Assembly: GCA_002633025.1 (NCBI GenBank)
Contig: NMRB01000106.1
Coordinates: forward strand, 331,921-395,920
Source of the DNA: Notospermus geniculatus
Taxonomy: Eukaryota > Nemertea > Pilidiophora > Heteronemertea > Lineidae
Direction of reading: 5' to 3'
DNA: 64,000 nucleotides
A program made the position numbers and the translations under genes. Positions within the stretch are counted from its first letter, which is position 1. Each line of letters opens with the position of its first letter. The notes under the pieces were generated by a model. The model did no database searches. It saw nothing but the letters and a program-made list of their open reading frames with translations, and was not told the origin of the DNA. Of the stretch, positions 37,501 through 48,500 are shown one piece after another.

Positions 37501-40500
37501 ATGATCAACACACCTAACAAGACTGCGACAGCAAGGGGTACAGAGCTGGCGGCGAAACGGCCGCAATTCTGAAAGTTTCACTTTGCTTCTCTTCAACTTT
37601 TAGTACAGCACTCGAATTGCCAAGAATGACAACCTTTAGCCTGGACAGTAAGCCTAGTGTTTGTGACACGATTTTCTCTGTGACCCCAACATCAGTGCAC
37701 GCAGATTGGAATGAGGCTGAGCCGAGGGTGTCCCAACTTATGGTCGATTCAATATTTGCTGGTTCGTGGTTAAAACGTTACAACGTGCCACATTTATGAT
37801 GAAGAACGATAATAAAGATTGGCCAATACATGTTCAAACGAAAACATTTTATACACGTGTAATAGTATCGGCATGTTTAGATGCATGTAATTGATGCATC
37901 ATGACACCTCCAAAATAAGCCTGTGATGTGTTGTCGTAAGTATAACATACTCTACTTTCTCCATTGTCTGGTCACTCCAGGCAAAATCATAGCACCTCCC
38001 AGGTATGAATATTCAGGATAGTCCATAACAACATGTGTGGTGTGATTGGATTGAATTTTAATCACATTTCCATTGAGGCGGTGCCAGTCTAAAACTGATC
38101 AAGTGCATTGATCTGAGGTCAATTGGCGTCAAAATTCTTTACACTCATCTCTTACCACTAATAGGCCTAGATTGTCATTTTCATGATCACTTCTTTAAGT
38201 CTAAAGAGTATACCAAAACGAATTGCACAACCAATTCATTTTCTTATTAAAGAAAGGCCGTTTTGTACCGGGCATTTGGTGCACCAGGAAAAATGACACC
38301 ACAAGTCCTGGCGACCCCAGTCTTCTGAGATTTTTGAAATCTGACAAGGATCATTTTAGTAATTGAACCTAGGCCTATAGGTCTAATTTCCCAGAAGTGC
38401 AAGTAGGCCCTATCCCATTGGATTCCAAGATACAATAGGTAACACTGTAATTCAGGTCACCTGGTCAGTAGTAGGAGGTGCTATGATTTTGCCTGGAGTG
38501 ACCAGACAATGGAGAAAGTAGAGTATATACATGTAAATCGTTGTTTTTTATACACAGTCAAACAAAGCATTGCTGTTCTTATCTATGCCATTGTTGCGTA
38601 TTAAAGCCAGGGATACTTGTCATAATCCTTTCACCAAGCCTCTGGGTGAACATTACAATGTTTGCCAAGCGAGACAAAGTGAGTTCAGATGGATCTTCAA
38701 TTTAATGGCACCACTGACGTCATAACGGGAATGTCAAAGAAAAATCAAATGGACAGTGATAAAGCCAGATATGTTATCATGAAAGTGCTTACATAAGCCA
38801 CTGTACTGGGATATTACATGTACAAGTACATTCGATGTACCGGTAGGCATGTACCCAGTGGGCAAACCGAATCGTTGGTAAAGGTTTTGTTGTAGCTGTT
38901 CGTCATTTTGCGGTCCTTGCAAATTGAACCTGAATCAGAAAATAGACCGTTCTCCAAAAAGAAGATTTATTAACATACTTTTTCATGAAGGCCATATACG
39001 TCATCTGAATTCATGTATGTTCTGACCCAATATTACTTCACGGGCCTGAGAATCACTGTACTTATGTCTGTTTTGCAACGAACTGTGCTCAGGTTCGAAA
39101 TTTCGAATGTGATCCCTTCAGAGTACTCATCGAAGACCATTAAGCAAGTAAGACGATTAGGCCTAATGAGTTCTCATTGTAGTTTTTAAAAAGTGTCAAG
39201 TGAGCATAGGTAACCATGGCACAGTGAAGGTTCTTAGGTGCACAACAGTGAAAACGAAATGAAGAGGGATGTATGATATTCTTGGCATTTGTTTGAAGCA
39301 TTTGAAGGATTATGTAGCAATGCAGGTGTATCATTCCAGGCATTGTAGTGTCATATCTTTCGACTTTCTGCAGAGCAATGCCTATCAAAAAGGACATGAA
39401 GGAGTAAGAAATAAAAGTGGAAAATAAAAAGTGGGATATTTTGGAATTTTGCGCGAATTTTTCAATTTCTTAAATTGGGAGAAAATGTTTCCCCATTTTG
39501 AGAAATTTTCGCAAAATGACATGACATTTTGTCTGATTTTTCGGGCGATATTTCTCAAAATGGGGAAAAAATTTCTCCCAATTTGAGAAATTGAAAAATT
39601 CGCGCAAAGCTACAAAACTTCCCACTTCTTATTTTCCACTTTTATTTCTTACTCTTTATTTCATACTCCCTACGATATGCTATAAAATAACTTACTGCAA
39701 AAAATGAGAACTAGAGTCGTCAACCACCACCACCAAGAAAATAATATGTCAAGCCCTCCATCCACCACACAGCAGAAGAAAGCAAACAAACACGCCTGAA
39801 TTTTCAAAATGTTTCTCTCCACTTATAACAATTTCTAACATTTCATTTGGTTCTTTTCACTCGTCTGAAGTGGGCCTACACCACCTCAACAATGATATGA
39901 TGATGATTATCCTTCCAGGCCATTACCATGACCAGACACCCCGATTAAGATGCTTCTTCCCAATTCAAAGTCCAGGCAGGACTTTCGAGCCACTTCAAAG
40001 TTCTCTCAACACTTGGACCCCTCGAACTGTGTATGTATTCGCTCCGAATTCACTGGCAGGCTGACCCCCCCAACATTCAACTTGCGACAAGTGATTGCCT
40101 GACACAGTGATTTTCTCGCGATCCCAAAACATTTCACGTCTACCTGTACTTTAAGCGAGTACTTCGATAATGTTTTTATTAAAAAATTTGTTTTGCAGTC
40201 ACTTCAGGCAGCCTCTTGAATTTTCTCAGACCCGCGTTAAAATATAGGACACAGTGAAGGGGCACGGACTGTTTTTTTACTGATTCTGTTAAAAATCGAC
40301 TGCTTACATGTATAACAATCATCTAAGCGGACGGTTATATACGAATTATTAGTCTTTTTTCGCACCTTTAATAATAACGTAGGTGGCAGACCTAAATTAT
40401 CAGCTATGTTGACACTAATCTATCCTCTGCGATGCACAGATATGCTTGTAATCGTTATGTACGTGTCTAGTTAATTTCATATAAACCATAATGGCAGCAA

Positions 40501-40769
40501 TTTTTATTTCTTTTAATGACATTGCAGTAGGTCTAATAATATGGGCGGGCATCCGTGATGGCTAAGTAGAATATTACGAGATATACAACTAAATCTAAAA
40601 GCCTAACGTACAGACCTGTAAGGTGTGATTGGAATACTACCAACCGCTTTGTTAAGGATTGGTCCTGTCAAAGAAATAATCAATACCGGTACCCAAATGA
40701 AAACCCACCTGCTTCAAGCATCCCAGTCACCAGCATCAGCAGTAAAGTGATCCGAATCGCACGTCCCAT
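25505..40769 (-). CDS. Alpha-carbonic anhydrase, secreted and probably membrane-anchored
   Basis: Eight exons in order: 40769-40709, 29505-29473 (or its twin 34126-34094), 29118-28939, 28517-28357, 28115-28011, 27554-27479, 26159-25993, 25717-25505, all GT-AG and in phase, encode 331 residues. Exon 1 is a signal peptide (MGRAIRITLLLMLVTGMLEA). Family marks: GPHNWHV, RQSPINI, proton-shuttle His in NTGHT, zinc histidines in HLHWG and MHIVHV, Glu in GSEHT, Thr in LTTPNC, and the two cysteines (KDDC, TPNC) of the secreted-CA disulfide. The residue before HLHWG is Asn-Leu where most active forms have Gln-Phe. The C terminus has SSKCARAN then about 18 hydrophobic residues, suggesting a GPI or membrane anchor as in CA4-like enzymes. 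Reaction: CO2 hydration outside the cell. The first intron exceeds 6 kb. Confidence 0.95.
26344..27266. mobile_element. Large palindromic Tc1/mariner-type MITE, TA-flanked
   Basis: Starts CAGTCATTGACATTAG, ends CTAATGTCAATGACTG, bordered by TA (26342-26343, 27267-27268). Arms of about 330 bp match with roughly 90 percent identity, including TTTAACACGGTTTGTACCAC and AAAACCCCCTAAAAATCAAC and complements. It sits in the carbonic anhydrase intron between 26159 and 27479. Confidence 0.85.
29151..30973. repeat. Segmental duplication copy A (exon 2 region of carbonic anhydrase)
   Basis: Near-identical to 33297-34791 apart from separate insertions. Shared from TATAAAATATAGAGCTACATG to TATTTAGACAATGCAA. 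Copy A carries the TTAA element 29547-30343; copy B carries a different insertion. Both contain the 33-nt exon 2. Confidence 0.9.
29547..30343. mobile_element. piggyBac-type non-autonomous element, 797 bp, TTAA-flanked
   Basis: Ends GGCGGGGGGCTACC and GGTAGCCCCCCGCC, bordered on both sides by TTAA (29543-29546, 30344-30347). The paralogous segment has a single TTAA and no insert at 34164-34167. A second copy starts at 63535. TTAA duplication is the hallmark of piggyBac. The 120-codon minus frame inside (29923-30285) is not recognisable transposase. Confidence 0.85.
31057..32850. repeat. Degenerate tandem array carrying AAGGTCA motifs
   Basis: Units of about 124-130 bp, each with 'ATCACCCATACTTAGG..ATTGAGGATGCCCATTTCGATTATGCAATGACCTTGA', start near 32553, 32677 and 32807; an older related unit is at 31010-31080. 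Each carries AGGTCAAGGTCAA (31057, 32613, 32737). Located in carbonic anhydrase intron 1. Confidence 0.65.
31977..32027. repeat. (GT)n microsatellite
   Basis: About 25 GT dinucleotides with rare interruptions (GTTTGTG, GTGCGTG). Confidence 0.9.
33603..34073. mobile_element. Composite insertion in duplication copy B
   Basis: Outer ends carry TTACACTCA and TGAGTGTAA; an inner inverted pair is TTTCTGAACACTAGATG and its complement. Within lies a sequence from TTAAAGCGATTTGTCAGCC that is almost identical to the element at 45588-45729. Looks like one element nested in another. Confidence 0.6.
34094..34126 (-). CDS. Second copy of carbonic anhydrase exon 2
   Basis: Identical 33-nt exon with identical flanking splice signals (TTTTTCAG before, GTGAGTATC after) to 29473-29505. 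It encodes TWNYDEKGNH plus split codons at both ends. Both copies are phase 1-1, so either may be used, or both, which would add 11 residues without a frameshift. Confidence 0.8.
37950..38523. mobile_element. TA-flanked terminal-inverted-repeat element, 574 bp
   Basis: CTCTACTTTCTCCATTGTCT and complement form perfect arms of about 50 bp (through GGCAAAATCATAGCACCTCC), bordered by TA. The interior between the arms is not palindromic and is non-coding. Confidence 0.8.
39401..39669. mobile_element. Foldback MITE, GGAGTAAGAAATAAAAGTGG family, copy 1
   Basis: GGAGTAAGAAATAAAAGTGG at the left; ACTTTTATTTCTTACTC and a further ATACTCC at the right. Long arms include CAATTTC.TAAATTGGGAGAAA. A second copy lies at 48493-48745. 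Confidence 0.75.
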
Positions 40770-42465
40770 GATGATGATCCAAGTTCAGCAAGGGGAGAGG
40801 ACTAACTGGTTATCCGGACGGTCAGTGATCATCTACTTTTATTACCTTCGATTCCTACCCTTATCTACGACTCGACGAATCTCATCCGGTATGTAGGTCA
40901 AAATGATGTAATAAGTGATATTATCCTTCCAAGAAAATACAGAACAAGACGCCGTGTAGTGTCAAGACTGTTAACTGAACGGTGGCTTGGGTGTCTTCAA
41001 GATTACAGAATGGCTACGCTACGACAGGCGACGTCAGGAGTTTTCACCGAAGACTTCGATTCCTTGCGGAGATCACGATCGACATGTTCGAGGAGGGAGG
41101 TAATTATTGAAAGTACATTCCATGTTACACGACGTGGTACGTTTGTAGAAGTAACGTATCCCTCTTTGAATGCCCAAAAGAAACGTTCTTCCACCCGAAT
41201 CCCATGGCTTACTGGCAGTAATCGACTTGACTGTGCTGCTCTCCTACCATCAGAGATATTCGGCTCACGTTACCTGCCTGCATCACAATGGTGCTCTTCC
41301 ACTGTTGGAGGGATCCAGGTGACAGCATCATCGATCCGAGCACCGTCTTTTATTTCCTTCATGACGACATCTCGAAACACGTCAGAGGAGGAGGCAATGA
41401 ATAGCCTATTGTGCTTGCAGATAGATGCCGTACCGCATTATCTCGTTCGGTAAGTTTTAGGCTACTTGTTTTGTCCCCCTCCACCACCACCACCACCTTT
41501 AAGCAAGTCAGAATGTGAGGAGAGATGATGCAGTGAGGATTGATGTGACAATTGTAATGATTGTGAATTGTATTTGTCCAGGACAGCTTCCTCTGAAAGC
41601 TGCGAGGGATAAGGCTGCAGGATGTCACCTAAAATTTCGATAAAGATATACGAGGTTTGGGGTGGTGTGTCTTCTAATGTGCAAGGCAGGCCATACCCAG
41701 GACATGTGTAGTTGAATACATGTACTGCCATCCACTGACAGACAATTCCTTTTACCCACACCAGAATTTTTATCCGGAAGCCGTTTGGCTGTTCTCTGTA
41801 AAGTGTTCATAATATTCCATCTTTGTTGAAGCTTCTCATGGAACACCCCGTAACACTACCATCCATTGACATTTCGTTTTTCACACAAGTCATGTAAGTT
41901 AAACGAATTTATCACGATACCTTCTGATTTATGGTTTATAGTGTTGGTTATTTGTCGTGGGCACATTTAAATAAATGTTGTGGGAAAACAAACAAAATCA
42001 TCCAGCAGTGGCCGGAACGACGGCAGGCCTACTCAGAGTGAAAATGAGGCCAATTCGCTGATGCACTGTCTTTTTTTGAGACAATGAACTTTTTAAACCA
42101 TACTGGATCTGAACTTCATTCTCGTATTGGTCCTGGGGTGTCATTCATCAGCATCCAAATAGGATATGATAATTTCGTTTTAAGATTTTTCGAAACGATT
42201 TCGACTTGGAGTCCTTTGGGTACCAAGTCGGTTATACCAACTTATTTAGGTTTCTGATAACTCAATATTATACATATTTTCCTTTACTTTATTTCCTGGC
42301 GTTTTTCTGTGCATCCGCCACGTGGTGAATTCTGACAAATCAATCATTTACTTTGCGTATCTTCCTGACACAATCATTCAAGCCTTATTTGCAATGGAGA
42401 CATACTGCAGCTGCCCGCCAAGGCTTGGCTCTCATAAGTCGATGGACGAGTTTGCTAAACTTGAC
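40770..42465. other. Divergent intergenic region between carbonic anhydrase and astacin
   Basis: Upstream region of both genes. A 164-codon plus-strand frame (40959-41453) ends beside a GTAAGT donor-like site but matches nothing I know and has no partner exon. A TAATAAAAG on the minus strand about 70 bp before the carbonic anhydrase ATG is a weak TATA candidate. Confidence 0.4.
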
Positions 42466-42471
42466 TATAAA
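42466..42471 (+). promoter_or_regulatory. TATA box of the astacin gene
   Basis: TATAAA (within GACTATAAATGATAG) lies 59 bp before the start codon, leaving a 5' UTR of roughly 30 nt. Positional inference. Confidence 0.5.
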
Positions 42472-42524
42472 TGATAGCAATATTTGACTCCAGCCAGTAG
42501 TTTGGGGAGTCTTCACAAGGCATC

Positions 42525-45500
42525 ATGTATAGCACAATCCTCGTGGCCTGTTTGGTGAGTTTTTGTGGTAAAGTTTGTTATCATCGCCATGGCTTCTTAC
42601 GTCAACTGATCNCCATCCCATGCCCTCACGTACGGTTTTAGGTAATTTTATCGCCCCCGCGGGTTATCAAATAGATGTTGTATTTTCATCATTTTGCCCA
42701 TGAGGCCGTTGGACTGACGCTAAAGATGACACATCATTTTCGTTCCTTTCTTAGGTCGGGCTCAGCATGGCTCTTCCGAAAAAAGGCAAAACGCCCACAG
42801 ATTCAGCCATGACCATCGACGAGGCGATAATGAGGTCCTATCAGGCAACCGGTCAGTATTTTCGGTTTTCCAACATCGACATCCCTACTACATCCATTCA
42901 GACATCGGAAACAAACAAGAAAAGACAGCATATCCTTCTCTCGGTTTTGCCTAGCGCAAATTTTCTTTGAAGTACATGTAAGCAGTTAAGCAATGAGCCA
43001 CATAATGAATAAAATTTCCCCACAAAAATAACTCAGTGCTAACTCCCTTGAAGTAGGCCTACACACGTGGCTTTTGATTCTAATGCGATGCATTTGCGGT
43101 TTACAGGTATCAAGCCATCCGGGCTGATGGAAGACCACGAAGGCAATCTTATATCAGGGTTGGATATGGTCGTCACCCCAGAGCAGTATATGCGACTTCA
43201 TGGAATGTAAGACAGGCTTCCTAAGGTTTAATCCTAAAACTGAAGATCTGCGCATGAAGATCTTTATCCGTCTACATGTAATTTAAAATTAATTTTTAAT
43301 AAGCCCAAGCAAACCAACAGCAAACACAACAAATGTACGTGCTTCACAATATAAAGGCGGCACGTTTTTTATAATGGAGAATCCTCTGTCGGATCAGGTG
43401 TTAAATGACAAATAATTTACTTATAGGCAGTATCTCTTATAAAAAATTTAAAACGACACACGCTTTATTTCACAGTGGTACAAAGACAGGCAATGGTAAA
43501 AGCAAGAGGAAGGCTATAAGCGGGGCCATCTACAGGTGGACGGATAAAACTATTCCTTATGACTTCAACTACAACGAATACCGTAGGTCAAACATCCTTA
43601 AACCCGCTGTCCACGTAGGATTTTTTAGTGCTAAAAATTGTAAATGAGGCCCATAAAGGGTGATTTCTGTCATAGGCCACTGATTGCCTAGCTGAAATGC
43701 ATTATGAACACCCATTTAAACCTCATTTATAAATTTTATTACTAAGAAAAATCCAAAGTGGACAACGGGCTTTAGAGAAGAGTTACTTCAAAGCATTGAG
43801 ATAATCGTAGCTATGACGTAGTACTTGCAATCCACGATTTTAAAAAGTGATTGTCCATTATCTTTGCCAGGTCTTACATAATCAGGCACTGAAAAGAATA
43901 ATACACATGTACATGAGAAATTAACAATCAGATATTCCTTCATTTATAGGTGATTACGAAATCAAGGATATCAAGCAGGCGATGAAGGTTTACATGAAGG
44001 AAACCTGCCTTGTCTTCCGCCCAGCAACGGCTGCAGATGAAAATAAGATATATTTCCAAAATGGCTATGGCGGGTACGTACATGTACAACGTACCAATGT
44101 AGCACTGGCGATTTCGAGCATCAACTGTATTTTGTTTATTAAGATAAAAGTGAAAAAACGCTTCAATCGGGGCGGACATTTAGCAGAAGTCTGTCTCTCC
44201 GGTCTTTTAAAGGAGCACGGTATTGCCACTTTTTCTTGAAAGCCGGCGCCACCGCGCCACTCTCCAACCCAGGGGTTAACTACGTGTCGGCGAATTGACC
44301 CGATTTGCTACGTACATTTTGTAATGCATTTTTGTAGTTCGGCTTACTGCGGCTAGGTGTCTCCCTCTACGTCGACAGTCAAATAACGCATTTGAGATCC
44401 AATACCGTGCTCCTATAAGAACACTGAAAGATCTACAAGTCTACAAGCTTGATGGTAATGTCCTTTGGCAGCTTTCAAGCGATAGTGTCTCATCTTCGAA
44501 GTCCATGATTTTCAGATGTAACTCCCAACTGGGAATGCGAAATGGAACACAGGCTGTGAATCTGGACAGTAATGGCTGCCGATTCGTAAGTAACAAGTGG
44601 CACGACTCCTATAATCTGCCTCTTCGTAACAGACCATCTCAAACATTGTGCATGGATACGATTTGAAAAATGTCAGGCAAGAATCCCTTATCACTGGAGG
44701 GCGATTTTACACCAAATGTACTGGATAAATAACACAGCTGCAATTTTGTGTTTGGATGATTAGAAAGTATCCAACAAAAAGCACAAAGAACGACACACAA
44801 AATGATATACGTAATACGAAAAGTCGTCTTTGAATTCCGCAAATTTTCGACCCCAACAGGGGCCTTCCTCAGGCACTTTCCAGTAGAGATTACAGAAAAG
44901 ACCTCGCAATGAGTCTTTTCTGTAATCTCTACTGGAAAATGCCTGAGGAAGACCCCGGTTGGGGTCGAAAATTTGCGAAATTCGGAGACGACTTTTCGTA
45001 TTATATCATGGATGATTAGAAACAAGTTTCTTTCATTTCTATCATATTTTCTTTCCATTTACAGATGGGTCTTTACCTCCACGAGATCGGCCACGCCATC
45101 GGGTTGGTTCATGAACATCAGCTCCCGGACAGGGGCCAACACGTCACCGTACTATGGCACAACGTGGATCCAAAAATGAAGACGGCTTTCTACAAATACC
45201 AGGATCCCGAGTTGGAGAGATTTGGTATCCCCTATGATATCACTTCTATCATGCACTACGGAATCGCCGTAAGTACATGTACACAGAAAAAAAAAATCAA
45301 CTCGAGTGGAGACTCAGAGTCTCACTTTAGGGACAAAATGGTTCGAAACACTTTTTGACTCAAAATGAAACAGAAAATATTTCGGCCCGAGACAATGACA
45401 CCTCGTTCCGAGGGAAAATATTTCGGGCCGAGTTGTTATTGTCTCGCGCCGAAATATTTTCTGTTTCATTTTGAGTCAAAAAGTGTTTCGAACCATTTTG

Positions 45501-48500
45501 TCCCTAAAGTGAGACTCTGAGTCTCCACTCGAATTGATTTTTTTTTCTGTGTAGTCCAAGCTTCCCTTTCCGAGGGTGATTAATTAAAGCGATGTGTCAG
45601 CCAAAAAATTTGGATGCAAAAGGGGACGAATCTTTGTTTACAAACACTCATTTCCTGCATTCTGATTGGCTGTGAGGGCAATGTTTACAAACATCATCCT
45701 TCTGTTTACAAAACGACTGTCGATTCGCTTTAAGTAGGGGATTTTTATTTGAAACTGCAGCTTGATTTTTGGGACTAAAAATTTCACGTCGTAAAGCTGT
45801 CCGATCGTCTTCCGGACCTTCCAACCTACTGCCTGTTCTCTGCCTTCAGGCCTTTGGTTACTTGGGTGCCCAGACCATTAAGCCACACGACTCTGATTTG
45901 ACGCCGCGTGTCGGGAGGGTTTTCTGGAAGATGCTGTCCTTCTCTGATGTGAAGATTGTCAACAAGATGTATAAATGTGATGGTAGGCCTCAGCATAATT
46001 GTTTTCCAGTGGTTATTCCCTTGCAACAATTAATAAAAAACGAAAAGCAAGAAAAGTTTGAGACGACGCCCAGAAAAATTCGAGATTAACCTTTCGTACG
46101 TCATGTTTGTTAATGCAACTTCATAGTATACGATGCCCGGGCTGGGACAAGAAAATCTTGAGTTATTTCCCCGAGAAAGTAAGTTACTAGTAGGCCCCTA
46201 TTAGTGTTAACCGCCTTAAATTACTTTCTAGAAAAATGCGGCAAGATTGATTGTCCTGGTGAAGGTTTTGTGAACAAGGAGTGTCAATGTGTGACCCCGC
46301 AGAGCTACTACAAAAGTCACTGCTACAATGTACAACCAGACGACAAGTGCTTGGAGTGGGTAGCGCAGGGAGAATGCCAGGCTAATGCCTTCTGGATGGG
46401 ATACAATTGTAGGAAGGCCTGCGATGAGTGTCCGAAGTACGGTGTTCCGAAGAAACAACATAAAGGTAGCTTGAAAACACCCTCGTGGATTTTAAAATGA
46501 ACTCCATGTTTGATATGTATAAATGAGTATTTTGGCGATCGGTCAACAAATGTACTGTGAAATCAAGTGAGAGAAAAATTTCCAGTAAATTTAACTTAAT
46601 AGACGGCAGGACTTTCACTCAATTTATCTTACACCAAACTTCATGCACTACATACATGTATGCAAATGTATTTCCTTTTTTCTTGGACCCGTTAGACAAA
46701 TGCTACGACAAGTACTACGACGATGAGCAGTGTAAAAAGTGGGCTAGCAAGGGTTACTGCAACACATATGATTTCTTCATGAAGAGAAAGTGTACGAAGA
46801 CATGCAACGCTTGCGGGAAGTATGGTAAGTGATGCCAATGGAAAGTAAATAATGACAACAATAGGCCACGTCGTCACAATGGTCCTAGAGGTTTATGGTG
46901 TCCAGGGGACCTTTTTTACAGTTCCACTGACGGCTGCAATTCATCAATCAGCATCCTAAGCCGGTGTAACAGTAAAGAATGTCCCCCTGTAAAATGTATC
47001 CGCTTCTATTGTTCAATGACGGATTAAGGTGCATGGCTATAGAAACCAATCTCCGGAGATTAGAATGCTACAATAGAATCTTTTGTTCCTGGGACAGTTT
47101 TTCCTGGGGACATTCTTATGGGGCACTGAAAATTCACGCTTAGCATAGTAACATCAGTTAGTCCTGAGTTTATTTCTTACAGATAAGTGCAGCAACACCA
47201 ACTGGGAAGACAAAAACTGTGACCTTTGGGCGAAATCTGGTGAATGTACGAACAATCCCATTTGGATGAAGCTCCAATGTGCTGACTCCTGTGATGCATG
47301 TGGTTACAGGCAACCAGGTAATTGAAATGGACTTGTCTACATAATAATACGTATGTAGGTTTTGCATTTGTAAAAAGGAAGTTTCTTTCTGCTATTCATC
47401 TCCAGACATTGTGCCATTGTTTTGTTGGACCGCAAAAATCACAATGAGGTGTGCGATTTGGTCAAATTAAAACGGTGAACAAAATTATCCATCCCTTTCA
47501 AAAGATGGGAGGGTCCGTGGGTTCGAGTCTGGTAGGAAGCAATGTCTTTCACCTTTGAAACCCGATTTCTATTTCATATTTTTTCATATTATTTTTTTGG
47601 CGTGCTGCCCCTTAGTGCTGGCGATTGATGCCTTATGCGAGGGTCCGTGGGTTCGATTCTGGTAGGAAGCAATGATGTCTTTCACCTTAGAAACCCGATT
47701 TCTATTTCTTATTCTATTTCTTATTTTATAGTTTTTCAAAAGATGCAATTTCATTTTTTTCTTTTCCAACGCTATAGTTCGCTTCTTTCTGTTGTTTTTA
47801 AAGGCCAATGTTCCAACATTGATGATGACGCAAAATGTACCGCCGCAGCTAATAGAGGAGAATGTGATGACACGAGAAATGTCGCCCAAACCATTAACAT
47901 GTTGAAGAACTGTGCCAAGGCATGTGCCTCTTGTTCCTTTAACCAAGGTAAGAACAGCAATACTGATTTCATTTCATGTAGGCCTAGCACTTCATTGATC
48001 AACAAGAAATCGTCAGCCTGACTTTCGGTCACAGTGCTGAAGAAGTACTACACTGTTAGAAATAACAGAAGATTTTACAGAAAATCTGTGCAGCAGAGTC
48101 CCCAGGACTGGATCTGTAAAATTACAGAGTGATCTGTAAAACTACAGACTTAAATAAATGTTAACAGAGACTTGACTGGAGGCTGACCAAATTATATTTC
48201 ATACTGCTCTCAGAAGGCATCATAATGGGATGTCCAATGGGAGTCCAACCAATACAGGAAAACATGAATCATACCATAAAAAAATTATGTAAATTTACAG
48301 AAAGTGCTGGGGACTCTGCTGCAGGCACTTTCTGTAAAATTACTGCAAAATTACTACTGTAAAATTAATAATTTCTAACAGTGACTTGACAAAAAAAATA
48401 TGAACATGTACTCGAAAAATTTCACCCAGGCGGAATCAAGGATCTCTTTATTCAGTTCATTCAGAACCGGAAAGATAATTTACATTAAGAAAGGACTAAG

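Larger units (their letters stand above)
34792..40708. other. Large first intron of carbonic anhydrase
   Basis: No further exon recognised. It holds the TA-flanked element 37950-38523, the foldback 39401-39669, and a GC-rich dispersed-repeat-like patch at about 36300-36590 with the palindrome GGGGGCGTACGCCCCC. A 95-codon minus frame at 35076-35363 with a hydrophobic start is noted but unsupported. Confidence 0.5.

Noticed and set aside
40959-41453. 164-codon plus frame upstream of astacin
   Set aside because: Long but with unremarkable Ser/Arg/Thr-rich composition, antisense to the carbonic anhydrase promoter region, and without supporting splice partners.
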